Positions 41,750 to 50,082 are shown, counted from the first letter of the stretch. The stretch: 50,549 bases of DNA from Kitasatospora sp. MAA19 (GCF_029894125.1 NZ_JARXYZ010000048.1:1-50549); one strand, 5' to 3'. Notes: generated by a model from the letters alone, not told the origin. A program made the numbers and translations.

Positions 41750-42133
41750 GGCCCGGTCCCGAGTGATGAGTCGGGGAGCGATCGCGGCGTGGTGAGTCCG
41801 GGCGGTCCGGTGCCGGTCGGCGGTACGGCCGTGAGCTGGGCGGACGCGGTTCGAACGGCTGCGATCGGGCGTTGATCGAATGTCAATCTCGATCGGTGAC
41901 AGTACTGCCGGGGGGTGCGGCGGCAGCGCGGAAGCCTCGCCCCCGTGACGCCACCGACCCCGACCTCTGCAAGCGGAGACCATGAAGCACCGCATCACCT
42001 TCAGCGCGCCGGCCCGCACCGTCGGCCTCGGCGCCACCGCCTGCGGCAGCGTGTGACGGGCCGGCCCGCGCCCCTACCTCTGCTCGCCGTCGTCGTCCCT
42101 CTCGTCGCCCACCAGGCAAGGCCCACACCCACC
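41750..42133. other. Intergenic region with a short orphan ORF
   Basis: Contains a 24-codon ORF (listed separately) and GTTGATCGAATGTCAATC at 41871-41888, which matches 16 of 18 bases with 11477-11494 upstream of the chitinase remnant. I see no other gene or clear promoter. The next gene's start has only a weak, distant AAGG. Confidence 0.5.
41982..42056 (+). CDS. 24-aa ORF resembling a cut-short lipoprotein signal peptide
   Basis: ATG with GCGGAG about five bases upstream, a basic start and then a hydrophobic stretch with ATACGSV at the end, which looks like the beginning of a lipoprotein signal (lipobox around Cys21), but the frame stops after 24 codons. It may be the stump of a deleted exported-protein gene or a real short peptide. 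Confidence 0.3.
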   Translation: MKHRITFSAPARTVGLGATACGSV

Positions 42134-43057
42134 ATGCGCATCGGACTCTCCCTTCCTCAGTACGGCCGCTTCGCCGACCCCGCGCTGTCCGCCCGGGTCG
42201 CGACCGCCGCCGAGGAAATCGGCTACGCCGGCCTCTGGGTCGGTGACCGGCTCCTGGTCGCGACCGCCCCGCAGAGCCGCTACCCGGGCGGTGACGGGAC
42301 GGTCCCCCCGCCCGAGTGCGAGGCCTTCCTGGACCCGCTGATCGTGCTGACGGTGGCGGCCGGTGCGACCCGCCGCGCGCGGCTGGGCATCAGCACCCTG
42401 AACGCCCTCTGGTACCCGCCCGTACTGCTCGCCCGCACCCTGACCTCCCTCGACCTGGTCAGCGCCGGACGCCTGGACGTCGGGCTGGGGCCGGGCTGGT
42501 CCAAGGACGAGTACCAGGCCGTCGGCGTCGCCTGGCAGGGCCTGGGCGACCGGCTGGAGGAGAGCCTGGACGTCCTGGAGCGGGTGTGGGCGGCGGACGA
42601 CGTGATCCGCCACACCGGGGCCCGGTGGACCGTCCCGCCCGCGGTCATCCGGTCCGGGCCCGTGCAGCGCCCCCGTCCTCCGCTGCTGCTGGGCGGCTTC
42701 GACCAGGCCACCCTCGCCCGAGTCGGTCGGCGCGCCGACGGCTGGCTGGCCGTGGGCCTGCCCGTACCGGCCCTGGCGCAGATGTGGCGCGCCGTCCGGC
42801 AGCACGCCACCGACGCCGGGCGCGACCCGGACGCGCTGCGCCTGGTGCTCCGGGTGAACCCCGCGATCACCGCCGAGCCGGCCCCCGAGGAGCTCGTCCC
42901 GCGCCGCGGAACGGTCCATCAGATCGCCGACTACCTGGCCACGGCGGTCGACGCGCTGGGTGCCGAGCCGCTGATCGACCTCCACGTCGCCGCGCGCGAC
43001 GCCGACGAGTACTTGGCGCTCGCGGGCGCCCTGCACGACCTGCTGCGCGAGCGGTAG
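42134..43057 (+). CDS. LLM-class F420-dependent oxidoreductase
   Basis: Luciferase-like TIM-barrel enzyme of 307 aa. MRIGLSLPQYGRFADP opens the family pattern; GLWVGDRLLV, ARLGISTLNALWYPPVLLAR and LDVGLGPGWSKDEY (about 117-130) are the usual F420/FMN-binding and loop motifs. Such enzymes use reduced F420 (or FMN) for hydride transfer to aldehydes, alkenes or natural-product intermediates. It is followed, 72 bp downstream, by a glycosyltransferase gene in the same direction, probably one transcript. The substrate is unknown. The ATG at 42134 is chosen where the conserved N-terminus begins. Confidence 0.88.
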   Translation: MRIGLSLPQYGRFADPALSARVATAAEEIGYAGLWVGDRLLVATAPQSRYPGGDGTVPPPECEAFLDPLIVLTVAAGATRRARLGISTLNALWYPPVLLARTLTSLDLVSAGRLDVGLGPGWSKDEYQAVGVAWQGLGDRLEESLDVLERVWAADDVIRHTGARWTVPPAVIRSGPVQRPRPPLLLGGFDQATLARVGRRADGWLAVGLPVPALAQMWRAVRQHATDAGRDPDALRLVLRVNPAITAEPAPEELVPRRGTVHQIADYLATAVDALGAEPLIDLHVAARDADEYLALAGALHDLLRER

Positions 43058-43129
43058 CAGTCTCTCCGGCCTCCGCCGCCGGCGAGGAACCCCACCGAAG
43101 GCCACCACCCCGGAAGAGGAATTCTCCCC

Positions 43130-44443
43130 ATGTCCAAGATCATCGTTGCCGCCACGCCCGTGGCCGGGCACACCGGCCCGCTGCTGCGGATCGCCGGCCA
43201 CCTGTCCGGCCTGGGACACGAGGTGGTGTTCCTCGGCGGGGCGCGGTTCGCCGCCCAGGTCGCGGCGGAGGGCTGCCACTTCCAGGCGCTGCCGGCGGCG
43301 GCCGACTTCGACGACCGCGACTTCGCGGCGAGCTTCCCCGAGCGGGAGCTGGTACCGGCCGGTCCGGCCCGGCTCAGCTGGGACGCCAGGCACATCTTCG
43401 GCGACCCGGTTCCGGCCCAACTCGCCGCTCTCCACGAGCTGTTGGCATCCTTCCCGGCGACCGTGGCGATCCATGACAGTCTGTTCCTGGGCGGGGCCGC
43501 CCTGGCACTGGGCCGGAAGGCGGGCGACCGGCCCGCGGTGGTGGCGATCGGCACCTTCCCGGTGATGGTCGGGAGCCGGGACACCGCCCCGTTCGGCCCG
43601 GGCCTGCCGCCCCCGGTGGACGAGACCGAGCGCGCCCAGTACGCCGCACTCGCCGGGCAGTTCGCGGAGCGGGGCCGCCTGGTGACCGAGTACGTGCGCC
43701 AGTGCTTCGCCGCCGCCGGGGTGGAGCTGCCCGCCGGAGAGCGGCCCAGGGTCCTCACCGAGGCCGCCGACCACTTCCTGCAACTCACCGTCCCCGGCTT
43801 CGAGTACCCGCGCAGCGACCTGCCCGCCAACGTCCGCTTCATCGGCGCGCTGCCGATACCCGCCTCGAAGGGCGACCGAATCCCGTCCTGGTGGCCGGAG
43901 TTGGAGCAGGCCAGGGCGCAGGGCCGCAAGGTCGTCGTGGTGACCCAGGGGACCGTCGCCAACGGGGACCTGACGGCGCTGGTGGTCCCGACCCTGCGCG
44001 CCCTGGCCGGGCGGGAGGACCTGCTGGTGATCGCGGCCACCGCCCGCCACGACGGCGAGCTGCTGCTGGCCGCCGAACTCCCACAGCTGCCGGCCAACGC
44101 CCGAGCGGCCGGGTACGTCCCGTTCGACGCACTGCTGCCGCACGCGGACCTGCTGGTCAGCAACGGCGGCTACGGTGGCGTGCACACCGCGCTCGGGCAC
44201 GGCGTACCGCTGGTGATCGCCGCCGAGAGCGAGGACAAGCCGGAGGTCGCCGCCCGGGTGGCGTGGAGCGGTACGGGCATCGACCTCCGCACCGGCCGAC
44301 CCACCACGGAGGACCTGGCGGCAGCGGTGGACGAAGCCCTCAGCCGCCCCTCCTACCGCCGCCGCGCCGAGGCCCTGTGCGCCGAACTCGCCCGCCACCG
44401 GGCGCCGGCCGCGATCGCCGATCTGGTCGCCGAAATCGGCTGA
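43130..44443 (+). CDS. UGT/MGT-type glycosyltransferase
   Basis: GT-B family 1 glycosyltransferase of 437 aa with the natural-product/macrolide-transferase layout: N-terminal acceptor domain starting KIIVAATPVAGHTGPLLRIA and C-terminal nucleotide-sugar domain with YVPFDALLPHADLLVSNGGYGGVHTALGHG (the motif spans about 325-354). In that motif the usual His before GG is Asn (VSNGGYGG), so donor binding may differ. Cytoplasmic. The start is well marked by GGAAGAGG about ten bases upstream. With the F420 oxidoreductase it forms a two-gene unit that may tailor or inactivate a hydrophobic compound. A strong terminator follows. Confidence 0.9.
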   Translation: MSKIIVAATPVAGHTGPLLRIAGHLSGLGHEVVFLGGARFAAQVAAEGCHFQALPAAADFDDRDFAASFPERELVPAGPARLSWDARHIFGDPVPAQLAALHELLASFPATVAIHDSLFLGGAALALGRKAGDRPAVVAIGTFPVMVGSRDTAPFGPGLPPPVDETERAQYAALAGQFAERGRLVTEYVRQCFAAAGVELPAGERPRVLTEAADHFLQLTVPGFEYPRSDLPANVRFIGALPIPASKGDRIPSWWPELEQARAQGRKVVVVTQGTVANGDLTALVVPTLRALAGREDLLVIAATARHDGELLLAAELPQLPANARAAGYVPFDALLPHADLLVSNGGYGGVHTALGHGVPLVIAAESEDKPEVAARVAWSGTGIDLRTGRPTTEDLAAAVDEALSRPSYRRRAEALCAELARHRAPAAIADLVAEIG

Positions 44444-44462
44444 CCACCGCACCGGAACGGAA

Positions 44463-44515
44463 CCAGGGCCTGTCCGGCCGATCCTGCCCGGCAGGATCGG
44501 CCGGACAGGCCCTGG
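44463..44515. terminator. Large bidirectional terminator
   Basis: Perfect 26-bp inverted repeat (44463-44488 with 44490-44515) with just one base between the arms. It lies between the convergent genes ending at 44443 and 44534 and should terminate both. Confidence 0.92.
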
Positions 44516-44533
44516 GGACGCAAGGAGCGCACT

Positions 44534-45109
44534 TCAGACGGTCTGACCGCTCGCGGTCGCGGACTTGAGCGCGTCCAGCGATTCCCGCATCACCTGCGAC
44601 AGCTCGCGCTGCTCGGCCGGCGCGATCCAGAGCTCGAAGCCGACCTTGAACACGGCGACGCCCGCCTCGGCGGTCAGGCTCGCGACCGGTTCCGCGACCC
44701 CGCGCCCGCGCAGGGCGCCGGCCAGCGCCGTCGACATCGAGGCGAGCTTGATCAGCTCCCGCTCCCGGAGTTCCGCATTCGCCTGGATGACGGCCTGCCG
44801 CCTCCGGGAGTACTCGCGGCGGCCGGCGAAGACGTCGGTGACCGCCTGCAGGCCCGCCGCCATCGCGTCGATCGGCGCCGCCGACTCCTGAGCCTCGGCG
44901 ACCGCGTCCACGAACCGCTCCTGCAGCGCGTTGGCGCCGTCGAACAGCACCTCGCGCTTGTCGGCGTAGTGCCGGAAGAAGGTTCGCTCGGTGAGGCCGG
45001 CCCGTTTGGCGATCTCCGCCACGGTGGTCTGCTCGTAGCCCCGCTCGCTGTAGAGCTCCAATGCCGCTTCCGCCAGGCGTCCGCGCGCGTTCGGCTCCCA
45101 TCTACCCAT
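44534..45109 (-). CDS. TetR/AcrR-family transcriptional regulator
   Basis: Repressor of 191 aa. Helix-turn-helix near 20-55 (TTVAEIAKRAGLTERTFFRH, YADKREVLFDG), C-terminal ligand domain with long helices. Divergent from the SDR gene at 45196, with two near-identical 19-bp palindromes in the 86-bp gap, which are probably its operators and would control both genes. Confidence 0.92.
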   Translation of the reverse strand: MGRWEPNARGRLAEAALELYSERGYEQTTVAEIAKRAGLTERTFFRHYADKREVLFDGANALQERFVDAVAEAQESAAPIDAMAAGLQAVTDVFAGRREYSRRRQAVIQANAELRERELIKLASMSTALAGALRGRGVAEPVASLTAEAGVAVFKVGFELWIAPAEQRELSQVMRESLDALKSATASGQTV

Positions 45110-45124
45110 GGACAGATCCTACGT

Positions 45125-45143
45125 GATGACAGTGACTGACGTC
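45125..45143. promoter_or_regulatory. TetR operator 1
   Basis: GATGACAG-TGA-CTGACGTC, an imperfect palindrome (GATG.CAG...CTG.CGTC) 15 bp upstream of the tetR start. Confidence 0.65.
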
Positions 45144-45156
45144 GGGTGCTACCGTC

Positions 45157-45175
45157 GATGACAGCAACTGACATC
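45157..45175. promoter_or_regulatory. TetR operator 2
   Basis: GATGACAG-CAA-CTGACATC, a palindrome of the same pattern as operator 1, starting 32 bp later (three helical turns) and 20 bp before the SDR start. Same-face spacing suggests cooperative binding of two TetR dimers. Confidence 0.7.
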
Positions 45176-45195
45176 ACCAGTGAGGGGCTCTTCCC

Positions 45196-46119
45196 ATGCG
45201 CATCTTCGTGACCGGCGCGTCCGGCTGGATCGGATCCGCCGTCGTTCCCGAGCTCATCGACGCGGGGCACCGGGTGACCGGGCTCGCCCGCTCCGAAGCC
45301 TCCGCCGCCGCCCTCGCCGCGGGCGGGGCCGAGGTCGTCCGCGGCACCGTCGACGACCTCGACGTCCTGCGGGACGCGGCCGCGGCGTCGGACGGGGTGA
45401 TCCATCTCGCGTTCAAGCACGACATCGCCTTCACCGGCGACTTCCGGGGCGCCGCCGAGGCCGATCGCCTCGCCGTCGACACCTTCGGCGACGTGCTGGC
45501 CGGTAGCGACCGCCCGTTCGTCCTCGCCTCCGGGCTGATCGGCTTCAAGCCGGGGCAGCTGGTGACCGAGCGGGACATGCCCGCGGTCGACGGCTCGCCG
45601 TTCTCGATCCGGGCGGCCACCGCGGAGGCGACGCTCGCGCTCGCTGCGCGCGGTGTGCGCTCGTCCGTCGTCCGGCTGTCGCCGACCTGCTACGGCGAGG
45701 GGGACAACGGGTTCCTGGCGACCCTGGTCGCCATCGCCCGGGCCCAGGGCGTCTCCGGCTACATCGGTGACGGCGCCAACCGCTGGCCGGCCGTCCACCG
45801 CCTCGACGCCGCACGGCTGTTCGCCTTGGCGGTCGACAAGGCTCCGGCCGGATCGGTCCTGCACGGCGTCGCGGGGGAGGGGGTCCCGATCCGCGACATC
45901 GCCGAGGTGGTCGGCCGCCACCTCGACGTACCGGTGGTCTCCGTGGCCCCCGAGGCCGCGGCCGAGCACTTCGCCTGGCTGGGCGCCGTCCTCGCCCTGG
46001 ACCTGCCGACGTCGAGCGCCCTGACCCGCGAACTGCTGGACTGGCGCCCGACCCGCCCCGGCCTCCTCGACGACCTCGACCGGGGCCACTACTTCCGCGA
46101 GCCCGCCACCGCCGCCTGA
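45196..46119 (+). CDS. Atypical/extended SDR NAD(P)-dependent oxidoreductase
   Basis: Rossmann-fold protein of 307 aa with GASGWIG at 7-13 and a C-terminal substrate domain. The usual YxxxK catalytic pair is not visible where expected (the segment reads PFSIRAATAEA), so it belongs to the atypical epimerase-like members that have lost it or use other residues. The function is uncertain: reductase, or NAD-dependent sensing protein like NmrA. The GAGGGG site is seven bases upstream of the ATG. Divergent from and probably repressed by the TetR at 44534. Confidence 0.85.
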   Translation: MRIFVTGASGWIGSAVVPELIDAGHRVTGLARSEASAAALAAGGAEVVRGTVDDLDVLRDAAAASDGVIHLAFKHDIAFTGDFRGAAEADRLAVDTFGDVLAGSDRPFVLASGLIGFKPGQLVTERDMPAVDGSPFSIRAATAEATLALAARGVRSSVVRLSPTCYGEGDNGFLATLVAIARAQGVSGYIGDGANRWPAVHRLDAARLFALAVDKAPAGSVLHGVAGEGVPIRDIAEVVGRHLDVPVVSVAPEAAAEHFAWLGAVLALDLPTSSALTRELLDWRPTRPGLLDDLDRGHYFREPATAA

Positions 46120-46190
46120 CCGGTCGCGGGGGTCGCCGATGTCGACTTCGCGACGTTCGGTCCCGAGGTCGGCCCCCGGACGGGCGTGAC

Positions 46191-46247
46191 AGCCATCGCA
46201 CAACTCCCTGAGCACCCAAGCTCGTTGAGGAGAGTTGTGCGATGGCT
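46191..46247 (+). repeat. Long hairpin / MITE-like inverted repeat
   Basis: Perfect 16-bp arms AGCCATCGCACAACTC (46191-46206) and its complement (46232-46247), with a small nested stem GAGC-ACCCAA-GCTC inside. It lies after the SDR gene and before the amino-sugar operon. It may be a terminator, or the remnant of an insertion sequence whose two terminal repeats came together. Confidence 0.7.
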
Positions 46248-46300
46248 TCGTGCTGCCCGGGGGCGGTCGGGGGTGGTCTGTGGTGGCGGTGGGGGACGGC

Positions 46301-46316
46301 TGTTCAAAGATGAACA
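46301..46316 (+). promoter_or_regulatory. Candidate operator 1 of the amino-sugar operon
   Basis: TGTTCA-AAGA-TGAACA is a perfect 6-bp palindrome 91 bp upstream of the first gene. It is a plausible site for a sugar-responsive repressor (DeoR/GntR type). No such regulator gene lies in the window. Confidence 0.5.
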
Positions 46317-46329
46317 CTCCTGCTCGTTA

Positions 46330-46372
46330 TTGCGCAGAGATGAAGATTTGCACTATAAATCAAGCATCTTCA
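46330..46372 (+). promoter_or_regulatory. Promoter and inverted repeat of the amino-sugar operon
   Basis: TTGCGC (46330-46335), 18 bp spacer, TATAAA (46354-46359) form a promoter. It is bracketed by TGAAGAT (46341-46347) and ATCTTCA (46366-46372), a perfect 7-bp inverted repeat on both sides of the -10. The region is very AT-rich for this genome. The inverted repeat is likely an operator. Confidence 0.6.
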
Positions 46373-46406
46373 CGCACCATCTTGCAGTCCTACGCAGGAG
46401 GACGTC

Positions 46407-47279
46407 ATGGCTCACGTCGACGAAGAGATCGCCAGCCAGCCCGAGTGCTGGCAGCGCGCCCTTGATCTGGCTCCGGGGCACCTGCCCGAGCCCGGTGAGC
46501 GGGTGGCGGTCATCGGGTGCGGCACCTCGCTGTACATCGCGCAGGCCTACGCGGTGCTGCGCGAGTCGCTCGGGCTGGGGGAGACCGACGCGTTCGCGGC
46601 GTCCGAGTTCCCGGCCGCCCGGCGGTACGACCGGGTCGTCGCCCTGACCCGCTCCGGCACCACCACCGAGGTGCTGGACGCGCTGGCCCGGACCGAGGAC
46701 ACCGAGACGGTGGCGATCACCGCCGCCCCGGAGACCCAGATCGGCGGGGCCGCGCGCCACGTGGTGGCGCTGGAGTTCGCGGACGAGAAGTCGGTCGTGC
46801 AGACCAGGTTCGCCACCACCGCCCTCGTGCTGCTCCGCGCCCACCTGGGCGCCGCGCCGGCGGACCTGCCGGAGCAGGCGCGGCGGGCACTGGTCGCGCC
46901 GCTGCCCGAAGGGGCGCTCGACGCCCGGCAGTTCACCTTCCTGGGGACGGGCTGGACCTGCGGCGTGGCGCACGAGGCCGCGCTCAAGGTCCGGGAGGCC
47001 TCGTCCTCGTGGACCGAGTCCTACCCCGCCATGGAGTTCCGGCACGGACCGATCAGCGTCAGCCGCCCCGGGAGCGTGGTGTGGTTCCTCGGCGAACCGC
47101 CGACCGGCCTGGTCCGGCAGGTCGAGTCGACCGGTGCCCGGGTCAGTGTGTCGGCGCTCGACCCGCTGGCCGACCTGATCCGCGCGCAGCGCCTGGCGGT
47201 CGGCCTCGCCGTCCGGCAGGGCCTGGACCCCGACCACCCGCGCAACCTCACCCGCTCCATCGTGCTGGACCAGGCATGA
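46407..47279 (+). CDS. agaS: SIS-domain sugar-phosphate isomerase/deaminase (AgaS-like)
   Basis: Protein of 290 aa with SIS sugar-phosphate-binding motifs: VIGCGTSLYIAQAY (about 35-48), LTRSGTTTEV near 80, and a second SIS half with GTGWTCGVAHEAAL near 173 and MEFRHGP near 208. It resembles GlmS isomerase halves and AgaS, which converts galactosamine-6-phosphate to tagatose-6-phosphate and ammonia. At 290 aa it is shorter than enterobacterial AgaS (about 380). Context decides the call: ROK kinase, PfkB kinase and class II aldolase follow. The AGGAGG ribosome site is perfectly placed. It could instead act on glucosamine-6-phosphate, or as a fructosamine deglycase. Confidence 0.75.
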   Translation: MAHVDEEIASQPECWQRALDLAPGHLPEPGERVAVIGCGTSLYIAQAYAVLRESLGLGETDAFAASEFPAARRYDRVVALTRSGTTTEVLDALARTEDTETVAITAAPETQIGGAARHVVALEFADEKSVVQTRFATTALVLLRAHLGAAPADLPEQARRALVAPLPEGALDARQFTFLGTGWTCGVAHEAALKVREASSSWTESYPAMEFRHGPISVSRPGSVVWFLGEPPTGLVRQVESTGARVSVSALDPLADLIRAQRLAVGLAVRQGLDPDHPRNLTRSIVLDQA

Positions 47280-47319
47280 CCCGCCTGCGGACCGCGTGCG
47301 GCAGGGCGGAGCCGGCGCC

Positions 47320-48237
47320 GTGAGCGTCATCGCCCTGGACGTCGGCGGCACGCACATCAAGGGCGCGGTGGTCGAGAACGGCGAGCCCGTCGAGACCGAG
47401 CAGTGGCACACCCGGGCCGAGCGCGGGCCGGACGCCGTTCTGGACACGGTGCTGCGGTGCGCGGACGAGCTCGTGACCCGGGCCGTTCGCCGCGGGGCGA
47501 AGCCGGCCGCCGCCGGGGTCGTGGTGCCGGGGCTGGTGGACGAGGCGAGCGGCACCGCCGTCCTCGCCGCCAACCTCGGCTGGCGCGAGCTGCCCGTGCG
47601 GCGCCGGGTCGCCGAGCACCTGGACCTCCCGGTGGCCTTCGGGCACGACGTCCGGGCCGGCGGCGTCGCGGAGGCCCGCCTCGGGGCCGGGCGCGGCTGC
47701 GCCGACTTCGCCTTCGTCCCGGTCGGGACGGGCATCGCCGCCGCGCTGATGCTCGGCGGCCGGCCGTTCGCCGGCGACCGGGGGTTCGCGGGGGAGCTCG
47801 GCCACCTGGTGGTCCGCCCCGGCGGCGACCGGTGCGCCTGCGGCAACCGGGGCTGCCTGGAGACGATCGCCTCCGCCTCGGCGATCGCCCGCCGCTACGC
47901 GCTGGCCTCCGGCGGTCCCGCCGTGAGCGCCAAGGACGTCCGGGCCCGGGCCGAGGCGGGCGAGCGATCGGCCGGGCGGATCTGGACCGAGGCGGTCGAG
48001 GCGCTGGCCGACGGCCTGGCCGCCCTGACCGCGCTGCTCGATCCGGGGCGCCTGGTCATCGGCGGCGGTCTGGCGGAGGCCGGTGAAGCGTTCCTGCCGC
48101 CGCTGCGGACCGCGCTCGCCGAGCGTCTCACCTTCCGTCCGGCTCCGCTGCTGGTGGCCGCCGAACTGGGCCACCGGGCGGGCAGCCTGGGGGCGGCGCT
48201 GCTCGCGCAGGACCTCCTGGACGGCGGTGCGGCGTGA
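47320..48237 (+). CDS. ROK-family sugar kinase (amino-sugar kinase)
   Basis: ATP-dependent sugar kinase of 305 aa. LDVGGTHIKG (6-15) is the phosphate loop, GHDVRAGGVAEARLGAG the substrate region with the catalytic Asp, and CACGNRGC from 172 the ROK zinc motif (Cys172, Cys174, Cys179). GlcNAc, ManNAc, GalNAc or glucose are all possible substrates; the context favours an N-acetylhexosamine. I chose the GTG at 47320 (GGGCGGAG eight bases upstream) over the GTG at 47296. The stop overlaps the next start (GTGA). Confidence 0.88.
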   Translation: MSVIALDVGGTHIKGAVVENGEPVETEQWHTRAERGPDAVLDTVLRCADELVTRAVRRGAKPAAAGVVVPGLVDEASGTAVLAANLGWRELPVRRRVAEHLDLPVAFGHDVRAGGVAEARLGAGRGCADFAFVPVGTGIAAALMLGGRPFAGDRGFAGELGHLVVRPGGDRCACGNRGCLETIASASAIARRYALASGGPAVSAKDVRARAEAGERSAGRIWTEAVEALADGLAALTALLDPGRLVIGGGLAEAGEAFLPPLRTALAERLTFRPAPLLVAAELGHRAGSLGAALLAQDLLDGGAA

Positions 48238-49169
48238 TCCTCACCGTCACGCTCAACGCGGCCCTGGACATCACCTACCGGCTGCCCGAGGTCCGGCTGC
48301 ACGCCAGCCACCGGGTGCCGAGCGTCCGTCAGCAGGCCGGCGGGAAGGGCGTCAACGTCGCGCGCGTGCTCGCCGCGCTCGGCCACGCCGCGATCGTCAC
48401 GGGCCTGGCCGGGGGGCCGGCCGGTCAGGCGGTCCGGGCCGATCTCGCCGAGGCCGCCCTGCCCGACGAACTGGTCGAGGTGGCGGGGGAGACCCGCCGG
48501 ACCGTGGCCGTCGCGGACGACCAGGACACCACCGTCTTCCTGGAGCCCGGGCCCGAGGTGTCGCCGCAGGAGTGGCGGCGCTTCCTGGCCCACTACGAGC
48601 GGCTGCTGCCCGGCGCGTCGGTCGTCGTGCTCTCCGGGAGCGTGCCGCCCGGGCCGCCCGCGGACGCCTACCGGATCCTGATCGAGCGGGCCCGCTGCCA
48701 CGGCGTCCCGGCCGTCCTGGACGCGGACGGTCCGGCGCTGCTGCGGGCGCTGCCCGCGGGCCCGGCCGTGGTCAAACCCAACGCCCACGAACTCGCCGAG
48801 GCCACCGGTACCGGGGACCCGGCCGAGGGCGCGGAACTGCTCCGGGCGGCCGGCGTCGGCGCGGTGGTCGCCTCACTGGGGCCGGACGGTCTGCTGGCCT
48901 GCACGGCCGAGGGCAACTGGCGGGCCCGCCCGCCGGACGCGCTGCGCGGCAATCCGACGGGTGCGGGCGATTCGGCGGTCGCCGCCCTCGCGCTCGGCCT
49001 GCACACCGGCGCGCCCTGGCCCGACCGGCTCCGGCAGGCCGTGGCGCTGTCCGCCGCCACCGTCCTGGCCCCGCTGGCCGGGCGCTACGACGCCGACGCC
49101 TACCACCGCATGCTCAGCCTCGTCCGGGTCGAGGAAGTCGGCCCGGCACACCCTCAAGGAGAACCGTGA
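48234..49169 (+). CDS. PfkB-family hexose-phosphate kinase (tagatose-6-P / fructose-1-P kinase type)
   Basis: Ribokinase-fold sugar kinase of 311 aa of the LacC/FruK branch: MILTVTLNAALDITYRL opens like LacC and FruK, GGKGVNVARVLAALG (about 37-51) is the substrate motif, and GAGDS at 243-247 holds the catalytic Asp246. With AgaS upstream and a bisphosphate aldolase downstream, tagatose-6-phosphate to tagatose-1,6-bisphosphate is the natural reaction; fructose-1-phosphate cannot be ruled out. The GTG start overlaps the ROK gene stop by 4 bp and the stop overlaps the aldolase start by 4 bp. Confidence 0.88.
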   Translation: MILTVTLNAALDITYRLPEVRLHASHRVPSVRQQAGGKGVNVARVLAALGHAAIVTGLAGGPAGQAVRADLAEAALPDELVEVAGETRRTVAVADDQDTTVFLEPGPEVSPQEWRRFLAHYERLLPGASVVVLSGSVPPGPPADAYRILIERARCHGVPAVLDADGPALLRALPAGPAVVKPNAHELAEATGTGDPAEGAELLRAAGVGAVVASLGPDGLLACTAEGNWRARPPDALRGNPTGAGDSAVAALALGLHTGAPWPDRLRQAVALSAATVLAPLAGRYDADAYHRMLSLVRVEEVGPAHPQGEP

Positions 49170-50002
49170 CCCTGGCCGGAACCGGAGAGATCATCGCGCC
49201 CGCGCGGCGGAGCGGATCCGGCGTCGGAGCGTTCAACGTCATCCAGCTGGAACACGCCGAGGCCATCGTCGCCGGGGCCGAGGCCGTCGGGGCCCCGGTC
49301 ATCCTCCAGATCAGCGAGAACGCCGTGCGCTACCACGGCGGCCTGGCGCCCATCGGCACCGCGACGCTGGCGGTGGCCCGGGCCGCGGCCGTGCCGGTGG
49401 CCGTCCACCTCGACCACGCGACCGAGCGGTCGCTGGTGGCGGAGGCGGTCGGGCTGGGCTTCGGCTCGGTGATGTTCGACGCGTCGGTGCTGCCGTACGA
49501 GCAGAACGTGCGGGCCACGGCCGAGGTGGTCGAGTTGTGCCACGCCGCGGGCGTCTGGGTGGAGGCCGAACTCGGCGAGGTCGGCGGGAAGGACGGCGTC
49601 CACGCCCCCGGCGCCCGGACCGACCCGGGGGAGGGCGCCGAGTTCACCGAGCGCACCGGCGTCGACGCGCTGGCGGTGGCCGTCGGCACCTCGCACGCCA
49701 TGCTCACCCGCACGGCGGTCCTGGACCTCGAACTGATCGCCGCCCTGCGGGCCGCCATACCGGTACCGCTGGTGTTGCACGGCTCCTCGGGGGCGGCGGA
49801 CGACGCGCTGGCGGCGGCGGTCGCCCACGGCATGACGAAGATCAACATCGCCACCCACCTCAACAAGGCCTTCACCGAGGCGGTCCGCCGCCGCCTGGCC
49901 GCCGACACCGCCCTGGTCGACACCCGCGCCTACCTGGGCGACGGCCGCCAGGCCGTGGCCCAGGAGGTGTCACGGCTGCTGCGGACCCTGACCGCCGCAT
50001 AG
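49166..50002 (+). CDS. Class II fructose/tagatose-bisphosphate aldolase
   Basis: Zinc-dependent aldolase of 278 aa, the length of GatY/KbaY. GAFNVIQLEHAEAIV (20-34), AVHLDHAT with Asp83 (acid) and His84 (zinc), EAELGEVGG, VGTSHA, LVLHGSSG and KINIATHLNKAF are all conserved. It should split tagatose-1,6-bisphosphate into DHAP and glyceraldehyde-3-phosphate, completing the pathway; fructose-1,6-bisphosphate is possible. The GTG start lies in the stop of the kinase gene and AAGGAG is five bases upstream. A palindromic terminator follows. Confidence 0.9.
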   Translation: MTLAGTGEIIAPARRSGSGVGAFNVIQLEHAEAIVAGAEAVGAPVILQISENAVRYHGGLAPIGTATLAVARAAAVPVAVHLDHATERSLVAEAVGLGFGSVMFDASVLPYEQNVRATAEVVELCHAAGVWVEAELGEVGGKDGVHAPGARTDPGEGAEFTERTGVDALAVAVGTSHAMLTRTAVLDLELIAALRAAIPVPLVLHGSSGAADDALAAAVAHGMTKINIATHLNKAFTEAVRRRLAADTALVDTRAYLGDGRQAVAQEVSRLLRTLTAA

Positions 50003-50046
50003 GGCCTGTCCCGTGAGGTCGGAGCCTCGGTTCGGCCGTCGGCGGC

Positions 50047-50082
50047 CCGGTGCCCTGCGCGTCATGACGCGCAGGGCACCGG
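50047..50082. terminator. Bidirectional palindromic terminator
   Basis: An uninterrupted 36-bp perfect palindrome (two 18-bp arms, no loop) between the convergent aldolase and nagA genes. As RNA it would fold to a long hairpin in either direction. Confidence 0.9.

Noticed and set aside
39526..46119. A natural-product biosynthetic cluster around the glycosyltransferase, oxidoreductases and regulators
   Set aside because: No polyketide, peptide, terpene or other core enzyme is present; these are stand-alone tailoring-type genes.
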